This document shows positions 46,310 through 57,121 of a stretch of 64,000 nucleotides of DNA, piece by piece; position 1 is the first letter of the stretch; the number at the start of each line of letters is the position of its first letter. The translations under genes and the position numbers were made by a program. The notes under the pieces are model-generated. The model saw only the letters and a program-made list of their open reading frames with translations, was not told where the DNA came from and made no database searches. The stretch comes from Micropterix aruncella (taxonomy: Eukaryota; Arthropoda; Insecta; Lepidoptera; Micropterigidae): assembly GCA_944548615.1 (NCBI GenBank), contig OX155952.1:34607788-34671787 (forward strand), given 5' to 3'.

Positions 46310-46740
46310 GTCCCGAAGGATCTGATCGGTCTGAGCTGTTCACTTTAAATATTCGACCAGCGTGTCTATGGAAAAGTCGACCATCGAAAACAAGGGAGCT
46401 GTAGTTACTGGCTGAAGGCAGATCGACTTTGCTGAAGATACATCGGAGGACTTACTGAAGGTGGTGGTGGATTTGATTGACCAGCCACCTTTCGAAGACT
46501 ATATGCAAAGACTCTCAGAAGGAGGTTACCGCAAGGTATAAGGACGATCAATTGTGCGCTGGCAGCTTAGAAGGATTACGAGACTCTTGTGGAGGCGATA
46601 GTGGTGGACCTCTGCAAGTGGCGATAGCTGACAACCAATGCCTTTTCAACATAATCACCGTTACCAGTATTGGAAAGAGCCCTTGCGGAAGTGCCAAGGG
46701 ACCTGGCATATACACTGCCGTGAAGAGTCATGTGAAATAA
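46310..46740 (+). pseudogene. Trypsin-like (CLIP-family) serine protease relic
   Basis: Such proteases act in insect haemolymph cascades. The relic covers the second half of the domain without introns. DLIGLS near 46319-46336 is around the catalytic Asp. After a shift comes FTLNIRPACLW (46342-46372), then in another frame GAVVTG followed by a TGA at 46413-46415 where family members have Trp of GWG. Next are EDLLKVVVDLID, after a further shift ICKDS, QLCAG and CGGDSGGPL (46588-46614) with the catalytic Ser, then PGIYTAVKSHVK and a stop at 46738-46740. The His region is absent. At least three frame changes and one internal stop make it inactive. Confidence 0.85.
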
Positions 46741-47072
46741 ATGGCGTTTTAGGAGTATGTCTACCGGCGAAAAATTGTCCAAAAACTGAGGGGGATTTGC
46801 CAAAAGGGAAACTATCACAATTTTGTATAATGTCGGAACAAGAGACTGTATGCTGTATTCAACACAGCCCCATGAGCAACAACACGAGATCATCAGAAAA
46901 CCAGGATAAATCCAATAATGCATCTTCTATATCACCGCCTACTACAACAACTACCAATAAGTCACCGGTCATCTCTACAATAGCTCCAGAAAAAACTCAA
47001 ACATCACCACAAGCCATAACTACCAATTTCATAAATGACAGTGTGAAAAACGAACTAAATCCGAAAAAATAG
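46728..47072 (+). pseudogene. CLIP domain plus Thr/Ser-rich linker directly after protease relic
   Basis: From TCA TGT at 46728 a frame different from the protease one reads SCEINGVLGVCLPAKNC, then QFC and ETVCC. That is six cysteines in CLIP spacing, with the closing Cys-Cys pair. CLIP domains are the N-terminal regulatory part of haemolymph proteases, normally before a linker and the protease. Here a Ser/Thr/Asn/Pro-rich linker follows (46870-47060) and ends in TAG at 47070-47072. The frame is intact across the CLIP and linker. AG precedes TCATGT at 46726-46727, as at a splice acceptor. Order is protease then CLIP, the reverse of the usual one. Confidence 0.75.
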
Positions 47073-47139
47073 CTCTGCAATATTGAGTAAAAATTTAACA
47101 ATGACAGTCATTGCTGCGTTAGCGATTAATTGATTTATT

Positions 47140-47350
47140 TTATTTTATCTGCATCCAAACTTTTCTCTGGTCGTAACGGTCTCCGTTCCATCGGGTTCAG
47201 AAGAGGGAGGAAGAGAGAGTGCACCCGTGGTCGCGCGCCCACCTGTGCACTATAATATAGCCTGCGCACTTGACTGCTTCCGAACAGTGGACTCTGAGAA
47301 GACTAAAGAAGTCACTAGAATCTACAATGCAGTCGCTGTGGCCGAACACG
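47140..47350 (+). repeat. GC-balanced repeat of insect LINE/SINE type
   Basis: Contains GTGCACTATAATATAGCCTG and GTCGCTGTGGCCGAACACGG. I recall similar word pairs from common lepidopteran repeats, but could not check. AT-rich sequence follows up to the tail near 47770. Confidence 0.4.
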
Positions 47351-47782
47351 GCTAGAAGGATATATATACAACATATCAGTAGCTACCACAAATATTTATA
47401 AATATCTATAAATATTTATTATATATCTATAAATACCTATAAACATCAATAAATATCTGTATTTATATATCCACTATACGACCTATCTATATCTTTATTT
47501 ATATCTATATACATATACACATACCATCGTCTAACTCCTTCTTCCTAATCACTTCCAATTCCCTACCTCTCCCATCGGTTTTCTATATATTTTTTATATT
47601 TAATATGAACTTTGTTTATTTTATAATTAATTTTTAAGTGTAATATGCTGAAATCCAAATGTGTAATAAACGATTATAGGCGTAATGTTTTTCTTTTTTT
47701 TCTACATTTATGCACACGTATGTATATTGTATGCGCTGTATTTTTCCAGAAATAAAATAAAAAATAAATAAATAAAAAGAAA

Positions 47783-48935
47783 TTATATATGGACCTGTCC
47801 TTGAACTTGAACGTACCAGTGATGTTTGATGCTGATTTCAAGTTTTCCATCTTTCTGTTTCCAAAATGTCACTTTTCTTTTTCTTGTCGCTTCCGTTAAC
47901 CAGATTCTATGCGCTGTAATGGGAAATTTGACTTCAAAAATATAATCATCAGATATTCCATCTGGAGAAGCTCCCAAAAATGGAAATTTAGGGTCAATGA
48001 ATAATCCACATTGCTGAATTTCCACTTTTTCTAGACATATTTTTCATTCTAGTGCAGTTGTTTCATTTTCTTTTCCATGGCAAATTGATGCTACGTTGCT
48101 CAAATCCCATTTTCAGTCATGGATTTAACTAAATTGGCGCATTTTGTGTGTTGTTAACTATTGACAATTTTGCCAAAGTTAGACGCAGTTACCATTTTTC
48201 TTCGTAATTCCAACCACTCGCTGCTTTCACCTTGAATAACCGTAAGTTTTTCAATTCGCAATCGATCATTTTTCTATTTTCCAATTCTTGAAATAACAGA
48301 GCTTTGCTTTTTTCGAATATTTCTGATGGAATATCGGGTTGGTTGCAATGTTCTCCATAATGCGAATTATTGTTTTTTTTTTCAAAAAAACTTTCTGCTT
48401 TTATTTCTTTTATAAAGAATGGATTTACTTAAATGCCTCTGTCTTCTTTATTCCACTTTTGATATCCTGCCAGAGGGACTTTTGCCTATATATTTTTTAT
48501 GTAATCTTGAGAGTGGCTGTTTTGTATTAAATGATATAACTGCCGCATTACATCGCGCTTGGTAAGACTGCTTTTGGATGTAATTTGTCCTCTTACCACC
48601 AATAAATTTTGCAATGATGCCGTTAAACCTTTCGAGAACATTACTATCTACATCATGAATTAGGCTTCTTGCATGTATTGCTACCTACGTTTTAAGTTAT
48701 GTAACGTATTCTTTCCCAAATAATGTCACCCATCAAACAACTCATTGCATCCAGTGTTTCATTTTCCGACAAACAATTTTAAAAACTTCTACATTTATCA
48801 TGGTTTCCAAATGCATCTATCGGGGCGTTCAAAATGTCATTATACAGGCAATCAATTTTCTCATCAATTGAAAAGTTTTGACATTTATTATAAGCTACTG
48901 CTGATGTAATATTTCTTCGCATTTTTAGTTTTTTT
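47783..48935 (-). pseudogene. YqaJ-type nuclease transposon gene, main part (decayed)
   Basis: YqaJ is a phage-lambda-exonuclease-like fold; insect transposons carry genes with it. On the minus strand from about 48925: RRNITSAVAY, NAPIDAFGNHDKC, then SLIHDVDSNVLERFNGIIAK and FIGGKRTNYIQKQSYQARCN (about 48650-48560). The nuclease domain follows: WLELRRKMVTASNFGKIVN (about 48220-48165), HGKENET, then CGLFIDPKFPFLGASPDG and FEVKFP (about 48015-47920) with the acidic metal residues, and VQVQGQ at 47800-47785. Frames change several times and stops occur. The frame from 48025 to 47783 is the longest intact part. The C-terminus is at 45361-45862. Confidence 0.78.
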
Positions 48936-49169
48936 TTTCACAGACATTACAAGTTGAATAAAAGCTTTTAAAAAGTAGATACCTACGTTTTGTTTTTTAA
49001 ATTACAATTCTGCCTATCTGACGGTTTTCTATATTAGAACGGTCAGAATCGTAGCCTAATAGTATATTATATTTATACATGGTGTATAGCTCTGTCATAT
49101 GGCTCTAACGCAAATGTATTGGCATTATTTACTCTCCTCTTATATATGACACATTTTGACTCGCGGGAA

Positions 49170-49260
49170 GCAAGCTGAAGTGGCGCACTTGTTTTAAACT
49201 CGCATAAGATCACACCGGTCGTAGGTTCAAAACCTACCGATATGTATATTTTTTTTTTTG
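49170..49260 (+). tRNA. tRNA-like relic or SINE head
   Basis: TGGCGCACTTG at 49181-49191 resembles a Pol III A box. GTAGGTTCAAAACCTAC at 49221-49237 folds as a perfect 5-bp T stem with a TTCAAAA loop (B box). A run of 11 T's follows at about 49249-49259, which would end Pol III transcription. The anticodon stem and the acceptor stem do not pair, so it is not a working tRNA. Confidence 0.45.
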
Positions 49261-49264
49261 TTTT

Positions 49265-50300
49265 TATACATAAAGAAACATTGTTATCAAATAAATGAAC
49301 ACTTTTTATTAAAAAAAAGTAATATTGTAAATTTAAAAAAAAAATAAATAAATATTAAATATTATTTTACTTATTATTGTTTCTATTTTTCAACATATGA
49401 TTTATCATGTTTTTAAACCTCTTTCATTTACACGGTGAAATAGCCATCTAAAACCGATATTTTTTTACTTCACATCTCCGATCCATCGAAATGTCAATTT
49501 GGTAATAATAAGTCATGAAACAGAGCGTCGCGAACGCAACCGCATATGTCGGCCTTCGAAGCCGAAATGAACCACGTTTCTAAGAGCCAATAACATTTCA
49601 TTATAAAAGGTTGGCTGTTATGCCATTTGAATCAGTAATTGATCCCCACATAAGAACCATATTGACCCAATGTCGCTTGCGGCATTTTGAATGCCAGCGC
49701 GTCGTCGCGAGAAGAGCGCGCTCATCTCATTGTATGACAAAAATAATATAAACGGGCTCTGCAAAATATTATTTTTAAAATATACTGATATTTTATTTGA
49801 AAAAAATAATCGTCAGTGCTACAAGTTTATTGTACATAGTTTATGTAAAAAAAAACAAACTTGAAAAAAACACACAGTAATAAGTAATATTTAACAGTGA
49901 ATATGGATGAAAGTTACACTTTTTATATAATTTTTTTTAACAAGAAAAACTTATTTTTTTAAATTTATGCGAAAGCATTCCTCTTTACAACTATTGTTAA
50001 AATGCCGTAGTATTTTTTTTGAGTTTCTTGATCGTGCAGTTTAGTGTGAGGCACGTTTCAAAAAATGCTCTAAAATGAAAATTTCCTGTATAGCTCCCAG
50101 ATTTAATTATTTTCCTCAATTTTCCAATACTTAAAAAAAAATCTGAAATAGCTATCTACTTAAGAAAGGTACTGTGAGTTACGATATTTTTTTTTTGTTG
50201 GCTAACATCATCAGTTATTTCAGTATGACTGTTCAAAAATTGCCAAAAAATGTAATTTTCGAAATTTACCTACATCGTCGCCTTAAAGTCTAAATCAGGC
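49265..50300. other. No gene seen
   Basis: AT-rich with many A and T runs. No motif of note. Confidence 0.35.
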
Positions 50301-50310
50301 TTTCATACTA

Positions 50311-51055
50311 AGGATAGAAAACGAATTTACCGCGTGAAATTTGTAGGACCCGACGTTTCGGTGACGTTGCAGCCGCCGTGGTCTAGGGTAGACTGAAGAG
50401 CTGTCAGTCCGTTGTTTTGCGGGTAGGCCGCAAACCGCTGCCGCCACTGCGTAGGTTATAACGGTGGTGGGGGGCCGGGCTCGGAGCGCGGGAATTTTTA
50501 AAATCCGTCTTGCACACAACACTCACTGTATCCTGATTTACGTCTTTGCGTTCGGCGTTCGGCGGCGGGAACATTTTAAGAAGAGGGTTCCACGTAGAAG
50601 AGAGTTTGTAGCCGTCATCTCTATTGAAGTTCGGAGTTCTTCTTATTTCAATGGCTTCCCGGATCATGCGAGGAAAGTAGAATTGTTCCTTGGATAGAAC
50701 AATGGGATTTTGAAACTGCATCCAGTGGTTACTTCCGCTATCCAATATATGTTCGCAGATCGCCGATTTTTCTCGCTGAACGTTTTTAACAGCTTTGATG
50801 TGTTCTGTCAGTCGCGTGGCTATGGGCCGTTTCGTTTGTCCAACGTAGGCTAGACCGCAGCTGCATTCGACTTTATACACACCCGGGGTTTGCAGTGGTA
50901 TTACATCCTTTACAGGCCTCAAAAATCGAGCTATATTTTGGGTCGGTTTGAAGCTCGTTTTTATATCGTTCAGTCTACCCTAGACAACGGCGGCTGCAAC
51001 GTCACCGAAACGTCGGGTCCTACAAATTTCATGCGGTAAATTCGTTTTCTATCCT
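50311..51055 (-). mobile_element. Short Penelope-like element with inverted terminal repeats
   Basis: 87-bp inverted repeats (50311-50397 and 50969-51055) begin AGGATAGAAAACGAATTTAC and contain GACGTTTCGGTGACGTTGCA. Between them lies a minus-strand GIY-YIG endonuclease frame. The upstream RT is missing, so the copy is 5'-truncated with the terminal repeat re-added in opposite orientation, an arrangement known for Penelope-like elements. Related fragments lie at 17945-18180 and 21080-21245. Confidence 0.8.
50404..50973 (-). CDS. Penelope-like GIY-YIG endonuclease domain
   Basis: This nuclease cuts the insertion target of Penelope-like elements. The frame is open for 189 codons from just inside the terminal repeat and lacks an ATG at its start. 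Counting from the TTG at 50922: GVYKVECSCGLAYVG at residues 14-28 is the GIY...YIG core with the CxC insertion typical of Penelope endonucleases. R37, E40 and H41 follow, then CEH at 56-58 and IREAIEIR at 87-94 with the catalytic Glu, and NFNRDDGY-like NFNRDDGYKLS after it. The tail is basic and Pro-rich. All expected endonuclease motifs are present with no frameshift, but there is no RT. Confidence 0.82.
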   Translation of the reverse strand: MNDIKTSFKPTQNIARFLRPVKDVIPLQTPGVYKVECSCGLAYVGQTKRPIATRLTEHIKAVKNVQREKSAICEHILDSGSNHWMQFQNPIVLSKEQFYFPRMIREAIEIRRTPNFNRDDGYKLSSTWNPLLKMFPPPNAERKDVNQDTVSVVCKTDFKNSRAPSPAPHHRYNLRSGGSGLRPTRKTTD

Positions 51056-51059
51056 ATTT

Positions 51060-52380
51060 ATAATGTCAAACAACCGCGATAGTCTTCGATTTTATATTTC
51101 ATACTAAGTATTAAATTTTGAACTAATTTGCCACTTCATAACCAGAATCATTTCTAACAAGGCTAAAGATATCGATCGCGGTAAATATATAGTTATGTTT
51201 CAATAATCCTGATTAAGGTGGATCTTTAAGAGTAATTGTTGATTCTACGGGGTAAAAGAAACAGAATGGGGCGCCGAGTGATACCAACAGGAACTCGCAA
51301 TTGTGGAACGTCGATTTTGATACAAAACTATTTTATGTAACTATACTATTCTATACGAAGCATAATATATACTCCATCTCGTATGCATTTCCTGTTATTT
51401 CTATAAGGTACTGCATTTTCACAGGATTCCCGGTCGTCGACGCCCCTAATGGCGCCCCTTGCCGTTTGCAGATGGAAGTCTGAACCATACCATTGTTTGG
51501 ATTCACCTTCTAACCGCCCATAACAACCTCACTAGATAAATTGTTCAGAAATCATTTATAATAAACACTATTTTTAACATCTCGGTCTAACTTGTAACTT
51601 TGTATATAACTATAAGATTTCATGCTATTATTACTATTACGATTATTAGGTCAATGTAAGATATTTAACCTAGTTCTAAGTAGTTTGTACGTGAATTTGT
51701 AAAACAATATGGATTTTAAATAAACGGTTTACGGGGTGCCGGAGGGGGTAGAAACCCGGAGAATCCATGTCTTCGTTCGTCTACCCCTCACGCACTACGT
51801 TTCTAGTGTGTGTGAGGTTGTCGTTGCATGACATCCCGGGTAGATATAACGACCCATGTCGTTAGAACTGCCTGGGTGGTGGGCTCTCCCCTCGCCCGTC
51901 ACCGCGTAAATATTAAAAAGTCGAACGCAACTCTGATGTATGATTACTTAATCACCGATGATTTGCTTGCTAGAATTGAAAAAGGAAAAGATTCTAATTG
52001 TTTTCTTGAATTATCATTTCACGTTCAAAGAGCTCATCACTTATTTCTCGAGATTTCGTTATTTAAAACCAAAATACATATTGCAATGTCCATGTGATGA
52101 ATTATTTGTACATTTCAAGCGTACTTTCAACTTTCAATGAGATTCAACTTTCAACATTTGTACTTTCAATGAGAAGTATATTGGAAACGAATGCAGTTAT
52201 GTGACTATATGTTTATATGACTATATTGAAAAGAAATCCAAGTATGTTTCTTACGTTTGGTATACTTTAAACAATACGGATTCTATCCTTATTTTGTACT
52301 AGGCATAGTGATTTATAATTCCCTTAAATTGCGCAAATAAATTTTCACCATTACCTACGTTTTTAAGCTGATCCGGGGCA
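51060..52380. other. No gene recognised
   Basis: 51720-51930 is GC-balanced with GGGGTGCCGGAGGGGGTAGA and might be part of a repeat seen elsewhere in the genome; within this window it is single. The rest is AT-rich. Confidence 0.35.
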
Positions 52381-52384
52381 GAGT

Positions 52385-52810
52385 TGACAATCCTGGCGAA
52401 AGTTTGTCTCTTTGTTCTTAGTAATTATAATAGAGCTCAGTCACATAATCTACTTGCGGAGCCATCGTCGCGAACCAATCTATATTGGTGGAGTCTGCTT
52501 GCGCGTGCCTTAACGGCACGTAAATCAGCTGTGTTCGACAACGTCAGATCTGGATAATTTTACAGCCATCCCAGATCTCTTTAAGGTGTGGGCGTTGCGC
52601 TACTTATTCATGTCAAAATGAGAACGAGTTTATAATTCTATGGGTGTTGTGTTTTATTTTTTATTATTTATATATTCATTTCTTATTTAATAATTATCTA
52701 TTTGTAGTCATTTTAATGTTTCTTCCATGAATGTTTATCTTTATGTTTTATCTCAACGGTTTAGTCGTGACTGTAATGTGCATTTTTTTATGAAATAAAT
52801 AAATAACAAA
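52385..52810 (+). mobile_element. LINE 3' end (ORF2 C-terminus), copy 2
   Basis: Same family as 31560-32042: CTTGCGGAGCCATCGTCGCG, ACCAATCTATA, GGTGGAGTCTGCTTGCGCG and GCGTTGCGCTACTTATTCAT align with that copy. Encodes NLLAEPSSRTNLYWWSLLA-like sequence with frame changes. The tail AAATAAATAAATAA is at about 52793-52806. 5'-truncated. Confidence 0.65.
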
Positions 52811-53414
52811 TCCCCTAAAAATATGCATACACCGAAGTACCTTTTTCCTTGCTGGATTTGTATATGTCAATAGATTGAATACGTTTTGAACAGATAAAAG
52901 GGTATGTCCTGATTACGGGCAAGTTAATGCAAGTCAGCATTTCCGAGAGCAGACGACATAGGAAATACGACAGGATCACATCAGGGACGCTCGCAACAAT
53001 ATCAGTGTGGTTATACCGCACGAATGCACTTCGTTTTATGAATGTGTGACGTTGACGGCAGCAACCTCGCTGCATAAACTACGGCGGCATCCTTTATCGA
53101 CGCAGGGCGCCTGGCGAATACAAATGACACATTTGCTTAATCGAAAAAATCTTTGATCTGGAAATGTTTTCAAATGCTCAAATTGTAGATTGTATTTAAT
53201 AAGTGATAGTATATCTCTATATTGACATACATATGACGCAGAAGTTCTTTATGGCTAAATAGGTACATTTTAACGCATAGACCTAACTTGGGCGAGGCTT
53301 TGGCAATCTGCCATACAAGCATGGACTCGGTTTAAAAATCCGTGTATCATTATCACAGAAACCTAAAGGTTTCTGCTATTTATTTCAACACTAAAGTGTA
53401 AAAATTTGTTCCAA

Positions 53415-53615
53415 TTAATCTAGTTTTATTGAAACAACAGCAGAAAACAAATTCACAATTAAAGGGTGACGGGAAATAATGATCAGTGAGATTGGCCTAT
53501 AGTTTTCTATTAAGTCCGTGTCTCCCCCATTTAAAAGTGATGTAAATATTGCGGTTTTCAAGCAGTCGGGGAATACACCTCTGACTAAACTTAAGGTTAT
53601 TGTGTTCACTAAATG
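53415..53615 (-). mobile_element. LINE RT N-terminal fragment
   Basis: Minus strand reads VFPDCLKTAIFTSLL and LIENYRPISLI, the FP..LK...I...(F)KSGD...NYRPISL segment that opens the RT domain of jockey/CR1-like elements. It is about 40 residues only; nothing recognisable follows on either side. Confidence 0.7.
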
Positions 53616-53619
53616 CGAT

Positions 53620-54735
53620 ACAATATACCATTTTACGATATTTAATGTTATTGATGTAATACCGTTATCACACGCAGTTAAACTGTTTCTTATGAAATTG
53701 ATTTTTTAATTAATGCCCCTAAACTTAATCTCTTGTAATAATTAGTACATGCAAATGTTTGATGTTGCAGTGTTTGCAAGCATGGTTACCAAATGCTTTT
53801 CGTCTATATTAAAATTTTATACATATATTTTTTTGCTCATTCTTTGCCAATATTGGCGAGAAAGTTATTAAAATACTGCCAAATGAGGATGGGCAAATAT
53901 GTGGGGGATGCGTCTCCACTATTTAACTTTTCCCACAATGATTTGAGACTGACCGCTAGAGTAACGAATGACAGTCATGAAAAAAGCTTTTCAACGACGC
54001 ATGTCTGGTTGCTATTGGTGGTGGGGACGTTTTGCCCATCCTTCGATTCATTAAGTTTTTAGTGACCTTAAAAAATATTTTCGGATACTTTCAACATTCC
54101 TATTAATTATTAAAATATTTAATTGTGTCCCATATATTTTGGTCGTTTTATTTTCTTGTCGGTAGTATAGCCTTTGTTAATTTCATTAGTCTATTGCATG
54201 ACTTTTGACAGTTGGAATAAAATTGTCCTAAGTCGTAGTTACCAGGAATATTTTTTAACTGTATGTAATTATTTCTCGGAATTAAAGAGAAAAAACCGAT
54301 TTCGAAGATTTTGAACTTAGAATGATAGTTTAAAGACGCCGTATCTCAAGATTTCATCCGATTTCATGAATTCTTTCGCCAAACTGTTTTATTCATCGAT
54401 GGAAAGAGCCGATAAGCTTTAGGGGTCACGTACCTGAAATGGATCGGGCTATGAAAAATCACATTTTAATCCGCAAGTTCGAAGTCTTATTAGTAACTAT
54501 CCGAATTATACGAAAAACAGATCGAAGAAATAGTTTTAGAAAATGGACAGTGCGTTCTTGAAGTAAAAAAATAAGGTAATTGACTTGAGGGATTGCTTAT
54601 AAAATTTAAACGGATTACCCGACTTGAAAAAATCTTTGCCAATTATTTTTAATCGTGGTATATATGAGCTGATTTGAGCTGCCACATACAAACCGACCCG
54701 AACACAGTGCTTAAGTTTTAAAAAACACTAAAAAC
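53620..54735. other. No gene seen
   Basis: AT-rich, no recognisable repeat or domain. The open frame at 53793-54062 shows no motif. Confidence 0.35.
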
Positions 54736-54970
54736 ACGCTTTTGGGCTATGATACGATATTCACATACACACGGCTATGATACGATATTCCATCATGGAA
54801 TGCCAGTGCCTATCTTCCGGGTTCATCATCAGACCTTGAAACCTAATCGTGGTCAAAGTTCATTCCAAGAATTTTCTAACAAGTCCAAACACAGCTCTGA
54901 TACGATGTTCCATCATGAAGTTCCAGTTCATATCTTCGGACTCCATCATCAGATCAGTTCGACAGTACCA
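54735..54970 (+). repeat. Imperfect direct repeat
   Basis: CTATGATACGATATTC occurs at 54747 and 54774, and CTCTGATACGATGTTCCATC at 54896. The longer unit (CCATCATGGAATGCCAGTGC...CATCATCAGACC and CCATCATGAAGTTCCAGTTC...CATCATCAGATC) is present twice about 120 bp apart. Confidence 0.7.
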
Positions 54971-55815
54971 TATTATTGTATTGTCATCAGAACTACATTC
55001 AGCTGCCAATTTTCATAACACTACGATCCTTGGAAGATGGTTAAATTAGTTACCTTAGATTCCATTACATAGTTACATACAGGTCGACCTAATAAAAGCG
55101 TGTTAAAAAGTGGTCATTCGTTTCATCTTACTACTAGTTATAATAATTTTTAAGCCAACTGTTGTCGACTTTAATGGGATAATATAAAAAAATAAAATAT
55201 AGACCTATCAATTAATAATAATAAATTTGCACTCAGTAATTTAATTTATTCTCAAGTTTACTACTACCGCCTGCAAGATGGCTGCGTCCACTGCACCAAG
55301 AGAGCAGAATAAAGAGTTAATAAACTAAACTGGCACTCAAATGGAGACGCCCATATTAAAACGAGTAGCTAATTAATTAACCTTGCGACTGAAGTCGTGG
55401 GAGAATACAGCAGCAAATACGACGGTTATGTTTCACATTTTTGCTGTTTTTATTGAAAAGACGGCACCATTTAGATACGTAGCCGTTTGAAGCACCTTAG
55501 GCGAAACCGGAGCACTTAAGGAAAGAATTTGAAACAATCACGACATGCTTTAAAATCCAGTGGTAATCCCGGTAATAAAACAATAGTAGAGGTTACATGG
55601 ATCGCATGTAAAATTATCTACAGATAGGGGTTGTTATCTTAGAACATTATAATGACCTTTTCGTCTTGATACCCTGAGATGAGTAGCAAAAACCTTAGGA
55701 CGTAAACCATCTTTCGATTCAGTTACGCCTTTAACCAGCAGAGTCCAACCTCAAACAGTGGGGTAGCTTTCGTGGTATTGCTGAGATTTCTTTTTATATC
55801 ATATGGTTAAGTAAT
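54970..55815. other. No gene seen
   Basis: AT-rich single-copy-looking sequence. Confidence 0.35.
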
Positions 55816-55817
55816 AT

Positions 55818-56331
55818 TTATTATTACATTGTTTCTGCAAAGATTTGACAGTGAATTACAGTGAATTACAGTGAAATAATAACAGTGATACTATGTCTGC
55901 GAGAATGGGTTTGTTACCTGTTTTGCACCTATGTGCAATACAGGTAACAAACATTATTATTACATTGTTTCTGCAAAGATTTGACAGCGAATTACAGTGA
56001 AATAATAACAGTGATACTATGTCAGCGAGAATGGGTTTGTTACCTGTATTGCACCTATGTGCAATACAGGTAACAAACATTATTATTACATTGTTTCTGC
56101 AAAGATTTGACAGTGAATTACAGTGAATTACAGTGAAATAATAACAGTGATACTATGTCTGCGAGAATGGGTTTGTTACCTGTATTGCACCTATGTGCAA
56201 TACAGGTAACAAACATTATTATTGCATTGTTTCTGCAAAGATTTTACAGTGAATTACAGTGAATTACAGTGAAATAATAACAGTGATACTATGTCTGCGA
56301 GAATGGGTTTGTTACCTGTATTGCACCTATG
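55818..56331 (+). repeat. Satellite of four units, each with a hairpin
   Basis: Units of 126-136 bp contain ACATTGTTTCTGCAAAGATT, one or two extra GTGAATTACA repeats, AATAATAACAGTGATACTAT and a hairpin in which GTTACCTGTATTGCAC pairs with GTGCAATACAGGTAAC across CTAT. Hairpins start at 55913, 56039, 56175 and 56311. The last is cut in half at GCACCTATGTAGCAGCGG. Confidence 0.95.
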
Positions 56332-56334
56332 TAG

Positions 56335-57105
56335 CAGCGGATTATTTATTCTTCTTCTTCTTCAATCAGCTAACATAAATTACCTGTAAACATGGCTATT
56401 CTCACTCTGCATTCTGCAACTCTAAACATATTCTTTGATGTGTGGTCTGTCAGATAACTATTAAATTCGTCTTCTTCCTACCGATTCCTGTATCTTATTT
56501 TTGCCTTGCACTAAGTCTTAGTAGGATCAGATGCTATTATTCTCCTAGAATAATACGTTTATTGTTATTTATATTTTATTTATTTAATTAATAATGTTAT
56601 GCAATATGAGGTGGAGACTCTTATATTAAAAAAATATTTTACATATTTTTTTTTTGCGAAGCACATTAGATGAGATTTGTGTGTATTTCATCAGGCCACA
56701 TATCTGTTCTGGGGTGATATTCACTTTAATATTTTTTTATCTTTTTTATTCGTTTCGATCGCTCACTGATTTTCAAAAACTAATAGACATATATTTAAAT
56801 TAATAAATAATCAGCAGAATATTTTTAAATATTTAAATAAATAAGTAAATATATAAATCTATAAATAAATAAACAAATAAATTGGCTCATATCATAAATA
56901 TGTTAAAAGGGCTCCTTATGATGCACTTATAGCTCATTATTAATATAGCCTAATGCCGAATGCCTAATAGCTTAATGCAGCCTTTAATTTTAAATCTAAA
57001 AACCTTTTTGAGGTTTTTCAGTAATTGGGGAATGTTAGGTACTTAGTCGGCCATACCTTCCTGGTAGGTGTTCCAACACCCTAGTATTATATTTAAACAA
57101 ATATG
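56335..57105. other. No gene seen
   Basis: AT-rich with AAATAAAT-type runs at 56820-56880. Confidence 0.4.
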
Positions 57106-57121
57106 ACTGTGATCTAATAAT

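Larger units (their letters stand above)
45862..47783 (+). mobile_element. Composite retro-insertion splitting the YqaJ gene
   Basis: YqaJ coding is interrupted between CAGGTCCATATA (47790 side) and ACATATAACTGG (45860 side), where CATATA is shared. The inserted DNA ends on the plus strand with AATAAAATAAAAAATAAATA at about 47751-47770, the tail of a retroposed sequence. It contains, in order, a LINE C-terminus, the serine protease relic, a CLIP domain plus linker, a GC-balanced repeat and AT-rich sequence. Whether this is one insertion event or nested ones cannot be settled here. Confidence 0.55.

Noticed and set aside
55856..56080. 74-codon frame with an internal repeat
   Set aside because: Simply reads through satellite units. 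The unit length changes between copies, breaking the frame.
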